DNA from: Nonomuraea zeae
GTDB taxonomy: Bacteria; Actinomycetota; Actinomycetes; Streptosporangiales; Streptosporangiaceae
Length of the DNA stretch: 54,852 nt
Assembly: GCF_005889725.1 (NCBI RefSeq)
Contig: NZ_VCKX01000047.1
Coordinates: 1 to 54,852, forward strand
Direction: 5' to 3'
Shown here one piece after another: positions 48,527-54,852 of the stretch (position 1 is the first letter of the stretch; each line of letters begins with the position of its first letter). The translations under genes and the position numbers were made by a program. The notes under the pieces were generated by a model. It was not told where the DNA came from, ran no database searches, and saw only the letters and a list, made by a program, of their open reading frames with translations.

Positions 48527-49219
48527 ATGGCATGTTCGCCCACTGCAAAACGGACGGCCGTTGATCGATTGCAGTCCGTAGGTTGGGTGTTCGATGACGG
48601 GCTCACAATTCGCGGAGGATGCGCGGTCGAGGCGGCCGGCGGCAGCGCCCACGCCATCCACCTCGACCTGGCCGAGCCGGGCGCCGCGGAGCAGCTGATG
48701 CAGACCGCCCACGAGCACCTCCAAGGGCTGGACATCCTGGTCAACAACGCCGCCACGAGCTTCGCCCCGGCCCCCATCGCCGCGATCGAGGAAGAGCTCT
48801 TCGACCGCGTCATGACCGTCAACGTCAAGGCGGCGTTCCTGACCACCCGATACGCCGCCAGGAACATGCGCGACGAAGGGCGCATCATCAACATCTCCAC
48901 CGTCAACACCGTCCGCCCCGCCCCCGGCATCGCCCCCTACCTGCTCAGCAAAGGCGCGCTCGAACAACTCACCGCCGCCGCCGCACGCGAGCTCGGGGCC
49001 CGCGGCATCACCGTCAACACCGTCTCCCCCGGCGCGACCGACACCGACCTCCTGCGCAGCACCAACCCCGCCGCGAACCTGGAGGCGATCGCCGCCATGA
49101 CCCCACTCGGCCGGCTCGGCCAGCCGGCCGACATAGCCGACATCACCGCCTTCCTCGCCGGCCCCGACAGCCGCTGGATCACCGGCCAGAACATCCGAGC
49201 CACCGGCGGCATGGCCTGA
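48527..49219 (+). pseudogene. N-terminally truncated short-chain dehydrogenase (SDR)
   Basis: From about 48625 the frame is a good SDR: GGSAHAIHLDLAEPG, LDILVNNAATSF, the catalytic Ser in RIINISTVNTV, the Tyr-x3-Lys in APYLLSKGALEQL, TVNTVSPGATDTDLL, and the end SRWITGQNIRATGGMA. The first about 45 residues of the family, with the TGxxxGIG cofactor motif, are missing. Instead come about 33 residues (from the ATG at 48527) of unrelated sequence holding an inverted repeat. It cannot bind NAD(P) normally and is most likely dead, though the rest shows no frameshift, so the loss is recent. Confidence 0.65.
48542..48575. promoter_or_regulatory. ACTGCAA-N20-TTGCAGT inverted repeat
   Basis: Perfect 7-bp arms at 48542-48548 and 48569-48575, in the non-SDR sequence joined to the truncated SDR. 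It may be the promoter operator of a gene whose coding part was deleted. Confidence 0.35.
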
Positions 49220-49240
49220 CCGGGGAGATCGTCGTACGCG

Positions 49241-50254
49241 TCAGGCCGCCTGGGTCGAGTCGCGGATGACGAGCTCGGTGGCGAGCTCCATGTGGTGAGA
49301 TGCGATCTCTTCTCCGCCGGCCAGGCGGAGCGCGATGCGCAGGGCGAGGGCGCCCATCGCACGCAGCGGCTGGCGTACGGTGGTCAGCTGCGGCGAGGTC
49401 ATGGCGGCGAGCTGGGTGTCGTCGAAGCCGACGACGCTGAGGTCCTCCGGGATGCGCAGGCCGCGCGCCCTGGCGGTCTCGATGGCGCCGAGAGCGATGT
49501 AGTCGCAGGCCGCGAAGATGGCTGTCGGCGCGGGGCGTAGGTCGAGCAGGGCGGCTCCCGCCTTCACGCCGTGCGGGTAGCAGAAGTCCGCGGTACGGAC
49601 GTATTCGGTGGGTACGGGCAGGTCCGCCGCCTCCATCGCGGCGCGGTAGCCGTGCATGCGCGCCTGGTTGGTGGCCGTGGTCGCGGGGCCTCCGAGATAG
49701 GCGATGCGCTGGTGGCCGAGCTCCAGCAGGTGCCGGGTGGCGGACAGCCCGCCGGCGAAGTTGGTGGCGCCGACGCTGGCCGCGGGAGGCCGCGGCGGGT
49801 TCAGCGGGTCGACGACGACCACGGGCAGGCGAGCTCGGGACAGCGCGGCGAGCTGGGACGGGGATGGCCCGTCGGCCAGGGTGATCACCGCTCGGCGTCC
49901 GGCGGCGGCCAGGTCGCGGGCCCAGGAGGCGTCGCCGGTGGCGGCATGCTCGATGGTGGTGACCACGGCCGCCACGTCCGACTCCGCCCCGGCCGCGATC
50001 GCGCCCGCGATGATCTCGGTGGAGTAGGTGCACCATTCGTTGGCCCAGATCTCGACCGCGGGCGCCGCCTTCGCTGATTCCCGGCGTGACGCGCGCGGGA
50101 CGTAGCCGTGTTCCCGCAGCATGGACTGCACGAGCGAGCGGGTGCCGGGAGCGACCTGCGGGTGGTCGTTCAGCACCTTGGACACGGTCGCCACGGACAC
50201 GCCTGCCGAGGCGGCGACCGAGGCCAGAGTGGTTCTGCTGCGGCGGCTCGACAT
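49241..50254 (-). CDS. LacI-family transcriptional regulator
   Basis: 337 residues. The N-terminal helix-turn-helix is TTLASVAASAGVSVATVSKV and the hinge helix LVQSMLREHGYVPRAS. The periplasmic-binding-like sensor has HLLELGHQRIAYLGGPATTA, AIFAACDYIALGAIETARAR and LSVVGFDDTQLAAMTSPQLT. It binds a sugar-type effector. The ATG at 50254 has GGGGGAA upstream. No sugar transporter or glycosidase lies next to it, so its targets are elsewhere or past deletion. Confidence 0.92.
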   Translation of the reverse strand: MSSRRSRTTLASVAASAGVSVATVSKVLNDHPQVAPGTRSLVQSMLREHGYVPRASRRESAKAAPAVEIWANEWCTYSTEIIAGAIAAGAESDVAAVVTTIEHAATGDASWARDLAAAGRRAVITLADGPSPSQLAALSRARLPVVVVDPLNPPRPPAASVGATNFAGGLSATRHLLELGHQRIAYLGGPATTATNQARMHGYRAAMEAADLPVPTEYVRTADFCYPHGVKAGAALLDLRPAPTAIFAACDYIALGAIETARARGLRIPEDLSVVGFDDTQLAAMTSPQLTTVRQPLRAMGALALRIALRLAGGEEIASHHMELATELVIRDSTQAA

Positions 50255-50263
50255 AAGTTCCCC

Positions 50264-50725
50264 CTATTGCGACGCCGGCCAGGGATCGGGGATGAGCCGC
50301 TTGCCGAAGCTGAAACAGTCGTCCTCGTCGAAGCCGAGCGCCTCGTAGAACGCGATCACCGATCCGTTGTCCTTGCGAATCTGAAAATTGAGTTTGGGGC
50401 ACCCGAGCGAGATCAGGCGCGACTCCACTGCGGCGAGCAGGGCACGGCCGTAACCGCGGCCCTGGCACGCGGGGTCGACCGCCAGGTAGTAGATCCAGCC
50501 GCGGTGCCCGTCGTAGCCGGCCATGGCGGTGCCGACCACGTCATCGGCCGGCGGGTCACCGGCCTCGTTCGCGACGAGGAACAGCTCGGGCTGCACCTTG
50601 AGCTTGCGTTCGATGTCCTTGCGCGGGTCGTTCCAGGGACGGATGAGTCCACAGGCGTGCCAGAGCTCGACCACCCGCTCGGTGTCGGCGGCGGCGAACG
50701 GGCGGATTGCGGGCCGGTGGGTCAC
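50264..50725 (-). CDS. GNAT-family N-acetyltransferase (YpeA-like)
   Basis: 153 residues. The opening is IRPFAAADTERVVELWHACG, followed by PWNDPRKDIERKLKVQPELF, motif A in YYLAVDPACQGRGYGRALLA, and KLNFQIRKDNGSVIAFYEAL, all as in the YpeA subgroup. Acceptor substrate unknown. The GTG has AAGGAG at a good distance. It ends 10 bases before the LacI gene begins on the same strand, so the two may share a transcript. Confidence 0.88.
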   Translation of the reverse strand: MTHRPAIRPFAAADTERVVELWHACGLIRPWNDPRKDIERKLKVQPELFLVANEAGDPPADDVVGTAMAGYDGHRGWIYYLAVDPACQGRGYGRALLAAVESRLISLGCPKLNFQIRKDNGSVIAFYEALGFDEDDCFSFGKRLIPDPWPASQ

Positions 50726-50808
50726 GTCGATGCTCCTTCGGGATCAGCTGGGCGCAGGATCTGCACGGAGCGGCGCCGGGTTCGGTCCCGTGCGCGGCCC
50801 CGGGGTCG

Positions 50809-51396
50809 CTACTCCCTCTGGGCGTGAAAGACCCTGGCCGTACGCGCGTACCCGATGGAGGTGGCGACGCGGTCGGCGGTCGAGGAGCCCAGCTCTCGTT
50901 CGGCGATCCACAGGCCGAGATCCAGCCCGGCGCTGAGGGCGCCCGCGGTGATGCGGTCACCGGCATCGACGACGCGTTCCGCCACGACATCCACGCCGTA
51001 GGACCGCAACTCCTCGTACGCGTTGTGGTTGGTGGTCGCCTGCCGGCCGGCCAGCAGGCCGGCGGCGGCGAGCAGCAGCCCGCCGGTGCACACCGAGGCC
51101 ATCCACCGGGTCGACGGCGCCACCGCCGCCAGCCGGGCCGGGAGCACACCGCGCTGCGCCTCGGCCCAGGCGCCCGCCGGGGCGCGGTTCAGCCAGCCAC
51201 CCCCCGGAACGATCACTCCGTCAGGCTCCCCCAGCACGGCGGGCACGTCGATCCGGACGGCACGCATGCTGGTCACCGGGCCAGGCCGCTCGGCGGCGAC
51301 CAGCTCGACGGTGAGCCCTGCCACGGACAACACCTCAAGCGGCCCGAACACGTCCAGCTCGTCAAAGCCGTCGAAGACCACGATCTCGATCCGCAC
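50809..51396 (-). CDS. DJ-1/PfpI-family protein
   Basis: 195 residues. The nucleophile Cys sits in WMASVCTGGLLLAAAGLLAG; an early Glu in EIVVFDGFDELDVFGPLEVL matches the DJ-1 pattern; TTNHNAYEELRSYG and LDLGLWIAERELG follow. It resembles isonitrile hydratase-like single-domain members. It is divergent from a GlxA-type regulator that has its own DJ-1 domain, the usual pairing of enzyme and ligand-sensing activator. Start GTG at 51396, without a clear ribosome site. Confidence 0.88.
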   Translation of the reverse strand: MRIEIVVFDGFDELDVFGPLEVLSVAGLTVELVAAERPGPVTSMRAVRIDVPAVLGEPDGVIVPGGGWLNRAPAGAWAEAQRGVLPARLAAVAPSTRWMASVCTGGLLLAAAGLLAGRQATTNHNAYEELRSYGVDVVAERVVDAGDRITAGALSAGLDLGLWIAERELGSSTADRVATSIGYARTARVFHAQRE

Positions 51397-51433
51397 CCGG
51401 CCAGCATCCCGTCAGGGCCGCCGGGCCAGCGAG

Positions 51434-51447
51434 TGGCATGCTTGCCA
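51434..51447. promoter_or_regulatory. TGGCA-TGCT-TGCCA operator
   Basis: Perfect 5-bp inverted repeat three bases before the GlxA start (51450) and about 40 bases from the divergent DJ-1 start. It is a fitting AraC/GlxA binding site for control of both. Confidence 0.55.
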
Positions 51448-51449
51448 TC

Positions 51450-52394
51450 ATGCGTAAGAAACCCGCCACGCATCGCGTCGTCGTCCTCGCCCTGCCACCG
51501 GTCGTGGCCTTCGACCTGACGATCGCGACGCAGGTGTTCGGGCACGAGGGGCAGGGCCGATACTCGATCACCGTCTGTTCGCCGGACAGCGGCGTGATCC
51601 CCACCACGACGGCCGGACTCAGCCTGACCGTCGAGGCCGGCATCGACGCTCTCGACGCCGCCGACACCGTCATCGTGCCCGGGTTCGCCCGCGGGCGCGC
51701 GCCGGAGCAGGCACTCGCCGCCCTGGCCCGCGCCTATCGCCGCGGGGCGCGGATCGCCTCGATCTGCTCGGGCGCGTTCGCGCTGGCGCAGGCGGGCCTG
51801 CTCGACGGCCGGCGGGCGACGACCCACTGGTTTCACGCCGGCGCGCTGGCCCGCGAGCATCCCCTGATCGAGGTCGACGCGAATGCCCTGTACATCGACG
51901 AGGGGCAGGTCCTGACCAGTGCGGGCCTGGCGGCCGGTCTGGACCTGTGCCTCTACCTGATCGGCCGCGACCACGGCCAGTCCGCGGCCATCCAGCGGGC
52001 CCGCCACATGGTCACGCCACTGCACCGGGCCGGTGGCCAGGCGCAGTTCATCCCCTCCAGCGAGTCGGCCGAAGGCGCGGAGCTGGCCGACGTCACCGCG
52101 TGGGCGAGCGCCAACCTGCACCTGCCCATCACCGTCACCGACCTCGCCCGCAGAGGCATGCAGTCCACTCGCACCCTGCACCGCAACTTCCAGACCCGGT
52201 TCGGCATGAGCCCGCGCGCCTGGCTGATCCAGCAGCGGCTGCGCGCCGCCTGCGCCCTGCTGGAAGACAGCGACATCACCGTTGACGAAGTCGCCCGGCG
52301 TACCGGCTTGGGCACCGCCACCAACCTGCGTGCCCACTTCCACCGAACCTTCGCCACCACCCCCACCGCCTACCGCCGGGCTTTCACTCCCTGA
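51450..52394 (+). CDS. GlxA-family (DJ-1 plus AraC) transcriptional regulator
   Basis: 314 residues from the ATG at 51450 (an in-frame ATG at 51438 lies inside the operator). The DJ-1 domain (about 8-180) has the elbow Cys in RIASICSGAFALAQAGLLDG. The AraC domain (about 210-310) has ITVTDLARRGMQSTRTLHRN and VDEVARRTGLGTATNLRAHF. It probably senses a small ligand and controls the divergent DJ-1 enzyme gene. It is the second such regulator in the window (the other starts at 13959). Confidence 0.88.
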   Translation: MRKKPATHRVVVLALPPVVAFDLTIATQVFGHEGQGRYSITVCSPDSGVIPTTTAGLSLTVEAGIDALDAADTVIVPGFARGRAPEQALAALARAYRRGARIASICSGAFALAQAGLLDGRRATTHWFHAGALAREHPLIEVDANALYIDEGQVLTSAGLAAGLDLCLYLIGRDHGQSAAIQRARHMVTPLHRAGGQAQFIPSSESAEGAELADVTAWASANLHLPITVTDLARRGMQSTRTLHRNFQTRFGMSPRAWLIQQRLRAACALLEDSDITVDEVARRTGLGTATNLRAHFHRTFATTPTAYRRAFTP

Positions 52395-52440
52395 CGCAAT
52401 ACCGACGGTCTGGTGACACCGGCGTGGCAACCTTGCGGAC

Positions 52441-52650
52441 ATGCATCCCAAAGCGAACCAGACAGGCATCTGTTTGATACGTGCGGAAGCCCAAGCGAAC
52501 CTGGTCATGATCACGATTCACCTCACGCAGGACATCAGCCAGAAGTCGGCCGAGCGAGTGATCACCGTCGCGGGGGTGGAGGAGGCTGTGGACACCGTCC
52601 GCGCCTTTTTGACTTCTTTTACGGAGAGTAGCCAAACCGAAACGGTCTGA
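52441..52650 (+). CDS. Small protein of unknown function
   Basis: 69 residues. GICLIRAEAQANLVMITIHL looks like two beta strands, and KSAERVITVAGVEEAVDTVRAFLTSF like two helices, a believable small fold. Reading is natural in this frame although the third-position bias is weaker than in neighbours. The ATG lacks a ribosome site and may be leaderless. It sits just upstream of, and co-directional with, a BTAD regulator, 78 bases away; a functional link is only suggested by position. Confidence 0.6.
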   Translation: MHPKANQTGICLIRAEAQANLVMITIHLTQDISQKSAERVITVAGVEEAVDTVRAFLTSFTESSQTETV

Positions 52651-52728
52651 AGGCGATGTGACGGCCCGGTGACGGCGATACCGTTACGGTCGCTGGACCG
52701 GCGTGGACTTCACAGGGGGGTAGCCGTG

Positions 52729-53517
52729 ATGTTCCCGGACATCGTTCAAATCCTGATTCGCCGGCACACCACCGTGGAGCGGCCGGTCCTGCATCTGTTC
52801 AGCGGCCCTTACGTCTCGCTGGGCGCCCGCAGGATCGATGTCCCGGAGGGTAGCAAGCGGCTGCTCGTCTTCGTGGCGCTGCGTCGCGGGCCGGTGGAGC
52901 GCCGGTACGCGGCCGGCGCCCTCTGGCCCGTCGGCGACGACACCCGGGCGGCCGGCAACCTGCGTTCGGCGCTGTGGCGGCTCGGCAAGGCCGGGGTCAA
53001 CCTGCTGGCCGTCGACCAGCACTCGCTGATGCTGCACCCGGACGTCCTGGTCGACCTCGACCTGGTCACGTCGTGGGCGGGGCGGGTGGTCAGCGGCCTG
53101 GCGCAACCGGAGGACCTGAGCACGCCGCTGCGTGACGTCAGCGACCTCGACCTGCTGCCCGGCTGGTACGACGACTGGGCGCTGATGGAGCGCGAGCGCA
53201 TCAGGCAGCGGCTGCTGCACGCCCTGGAGGCGCAGTGCCGCGCCCTGACCGCGGCGGGGCGTTATGGGGACGCGGTGGACGTGGCGATGGTGGCGGTGCT
53301 CGCCGACCCGCTGCGGGAGAGCGCGCAGCGGGTGCTGATGGAGGCGCATCTCAGCGAGGGCAACTGGAACGAGGCCCGGCGCAGCTTCGAGAGGTACGCC
53401 CGCACGCTCAACCGTGAGCTGGGGGTGCGACCGTCGAGCGAGCTCACCGCCCTGCTACGCCGCCCGCAACCGGTCCGCGGCCTGGGCGACGGACGCGCAG
53501 TCCCGGCCGCCGGCTGA
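52729..53517 (+). CDS. BTAD-domain (AfsR/SARP-family) transcriptional regulator
   Basis: 262 residues. An N-terminal winged-helix-like domain (about 20-110: SKRLLVFVALRRGPVERRYA, AAGNLRSALWRLGKAGVN) is joined to the bacterial transcriptional activation domain (about 115-245: ALMERERIRQRLLHALEAQC, YGDAVDVAMVAVLADPLRES, WNEARRSFERYARTLNRELG). There is no NB-ARC part, as in small SARPs that switch on secondary metabolism. AGGGGGG lies 8 bases before this ATG; a GTG at 52726 is equally possible. Its last codons lie in the first unit of a degenerate tandem repeat. Confidence 0.85.
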   Translation: MFPDIVQILIRRHTTVERPVLHLFSGPYVSLGARRIDVPEGSKRLLVFVALRRGPVERRYAAGALWPVGDDTRAAGNLRSALWRLGKAGVNLLAVDQHSLMLHPDVLVDLDLVTSWAGRVVSGLAQPEDLSTPLRDVSDLDLLPGWYDDWALMERERIRQRLLHALEAQCRALTAAGRYGDAVDVAMVAVLADPLRESAQRVLMEAHLSEGNWNEARRSFERYARTLNRELGVRPSSELTALLRRPQPVRGLGDGRAVPAAG

Positions 53518-53775
53518 GCCCGCTCCAACCGGACACTCGGTCCCCGCAACCCTGTTCGGGGCAACGGACGCACAACCCCCGCCACCGACTCAACCCCCAC
53601 CAACCGGACACACGATCCCCACAACCCACCCGGGGCCCGGGCCACGGATGCGCGCTACCCGCACCCTGTCCACAACCTGGGCCCCGGGCACCTGGGCCCC
53701 AGGCACGTGGGCCCCGCCGCCGGCTGGACCGGATGCAACCGGACACGCAGTCGGCCCCCGCTGGCGGCTGAGCCG
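53491..53775. repeat. Degenerate ~75-bp tandem repeat spanning the end of the BTAD gene
   Basis: Units start near 53491 and 53566, and more degenerately near 53646 and 53720. Shared pieces are GGACGCGCAGTC/GGACGCACAAC, CCAACCGGACAC, and CCCCGCAACC/CCCCACAACC. GCAGTC...GGCTGAGCC recurs at about 53751. Between them lies GGGCCCCGGGCACCTGG-type low complexity. The almost 300-base gap holds no believable gene. Confidence 0.6.
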
Positions 53776-53815
53776 GATCAGGCGGGTGCGGGGTCTCCGC
53801 CACTCCTGATCCAGC

Positions 53816-54852
53816 TCAGCCGATTTCCACAGGTTTGGCCAGGACGATCACGTCCCGGTCGAGCTCGTCCCATACCCGGGCGTGATAGTCGGGCATAGCT
53901 CCCCTGGGAGTGCGCCCGAACGGGTCGAGCAGCATCGCGGCCCGTCCGGCGGCGAGCGGGAGCCGCCCGGCGCTCGGCGTCAGCGCGACGGCGGCCATCT
54001 CCCCGGTCAGGCTCCGCCAGCTCTCGATCTCCTCCTGGCCCTCGGGCAGCGCCCAGCCGCCGGGCGGGTAGGCCACCTCGCGCAGCATGGCCCACTCGAC
54101 GGGCGGCAGCTCCGGATCGGCGAGGAAGGAGGTCACGAACGCGGACACGTCGCCCACCGTGCACAGGTAGACGTCCACGAGGTCGGAGGGCTCGTCGTAC
54201 TCGCATTCGGCCAGGCGGCGAAAGCCGACCCAGCCCGGTTCGCGTCCACAGGCCCGCGGGATGAGGATCTCGACGGCCGTCCCGGCATCGGAGAGCACGA
54301 TCCGGTCCCGGTGCCGAGCCTCCTCCACGGCCTCCGGCACGGCGTCGGCCGGGCAGCGGCGGAAGCGCAGCGTGGCGGAGCCGCCGAACAACCGGCTCAC
54401 CTGCTGCTCGGCGCTGCCCCGCCCCGGGACGAGAGGCAGGAATCCGGCCGGCGGCAGCTCGACGATGCCGAGATCGCGCAGTTGGGTGGACTGCAGGGCC
54501 TCCATGGCGTCCATCGCCTCGGTCACGTCGCGCAGGCTCGCGGAACGGCCCCGGCTCAACCGGCTGTGCGCGGTCCGCAGCCGGCCGAGAACGTACTCGT
54601 CGGTGGCGTCACGAGGCGCCGCCCGGCGCATGGCGTCCGACAGCATGTCCTCGAACTGCAGGAGCTGGGCCAGGAACACGTTCCACGGACGCAGGCCGAG
54701 CCGGCTCTCCCAGCCGCGCCGGGCGGGCGGGTCCACCCGCTCGCGGCGCACCGTCCAGGTGTCGAGGACCCAGCCCTTGGACGTCCAGAGCAGCAGCGCC
54801 ACCGGTACCTCGGCCGGGCGGGGCTCGGCGGGCGGGTCGGCCCAGTCGCGGG
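53816..54852 (-). CDS. Hypothetical protein, partial at the right edge
   Basis: At least 328 residues; the frame stays open to the window edge and the GTG at 54802 may be internal, so the true start is unseen. It is soluble, mixed alpha/beta: WTSKGWVLDTW, a helical part FLAQLLQFEDMLSDAMRRAA, then VELPPAGFLPLVPGRGSAEQ, a beta-rich part IVLSDAGTAVEILIPRACG, and MLLDPFGRTPRGAMPDYHAR with the end DVIVLAKPVEIG. I do not recognise a family. The gene is convergent with the BTAD regulator across the repeat region. Confidence 0.6.
   Translation of the reverse strand, partial: RDWADPPAEPRPAEVPVALLLWTSKGWVLDTWTVRRERVDPPARRGWESRLGLRPWNVFLAQLLQFEDMLSDAMRRAAPRDATDEYVLGRLRTAHSRLSRGRSASLRDVTEAMDAMEALQSTQLRDLGIVELPPAGFLPLVPGRGSAEQQVSRLFGGSATLRFRRCPADAVPEAVEEARHRDRIVLSDAGTAVEILIPRACGREPGWVGFRRLAECEYDEPSDLVDVYLCTVGDVSAFVTSFLADPELPPVEWAMLREVAYPPGGWALPEGQEEIESWRSLTGEMAAVALTPSAGRLPLAAGRAAMLLDPFGRTPRGAMPDYHARVWDELDRDVIVLAKPVEIG

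Overview
This is a high-GC window with strong G/C third-position bias, many GTG starts and many start/stop overlaps (ATGA, GTGA). It also carries a Spo0M sporulation gene, ECF sigma factors, BTAD-type and GlxA-type regulators, and PadR/DUF1048/ABC and DNRLRE families. Together these point to a mycelial, sporulating actinobacterium, most likely Streptosporangiaceae (Nonomuraea-like). That placement is inference from gene content. I saw no rRNA, tRNA, CRISPR array, transposase or phage module. The window reads as ordinary chromosome-arm accessory DNA.

Layout, left to right. 0-5 kb: a secreted DUF6351 esterase-like protein, a Cys-rich protein of unknown role, and a broken DNRLRE-type secreted protein. 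5-10 kb: a LuxR regulator opposite a lipoprotein, a small unknown protein and a many-pass membrane M48 protease. 9.7-12.5 kb: an ECF sigma factor with a membrane-anchored partner, a GNAT enzyme, and a secreted protein with an aerolysin-like pattern. 12.7-18 kb: an MFS transporter opposite a GlxA-type regulator, then a NarL-type two-component system with a small membrane protein. 18-24 kb: a secreted S15 peptidase and a PadR / DUF1048 / ABC / P450 operon. 24-27 kb: a MarR regulator with a rifampin-phosphotransferase-like enzyme. 27-30.6 kb: a CorA-type transporter, Spo0M, and a TetR/hydrolase pair. 30.7-34.3 kb: an arsenic island with a flavoprotein, ArsR, an ArsM fused to an ArsN1-like acetyltransferase, and a second ArsR. 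34.4-39.5 kb: a TPR protein, a broken DUF1772 gene, a DUF998/histidine kinase/response regulator operon, and a second ECF sigma/membrane-protein pair. 39.6-44.3 kb: an MFS pump opposite an HxlR regulator, a broken phosphodiester glycosidase, a VOC protein, TrmO, and a GNAT-ACT fusion. 44.3-49.2 kb: a creatininase-family enzyme, a patch of gene fragments, a ketopantoate-reductase-like gene opposite a TetR, a structured leader before a hydrolase, and a headless SDR. 49.2-54.9 kb: LacI, GNAT, a DJ-1 protein opposite a GlxA regulator, a small conserved-looking protein, a BTAD regulator, a degenerate tandem repeat, and a partial unknown gene at the right edge.

The genes fall into self-contained regulator-plus-effector modules rather than one pathway. 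Most modules carry a visible inverted repeat at the regulator's promoter. At least seven genes or gene fragments are broken or truncated (DNRLRE, DUF1772, phosphodiester glycosidase, zinc-binding dehydrogenase, NTF2-like, LuxR, SDR). The most unusual items are: (1) the arsenic island, with its ArsM-ArsN1 fusion, two types of ArsR and no efflux pump in view; (2) a leader at 47.6 kb with a perfect Shine-Dalgarno, a 15-codon frame that begins with ATC, and a 10-bp hairpin over its stop codon; (3) the aerolysin-like secreted protein; (4) the GNAT-ACT fusion; and (5) a protein with a mirror-symmetric six-cysteine tail.
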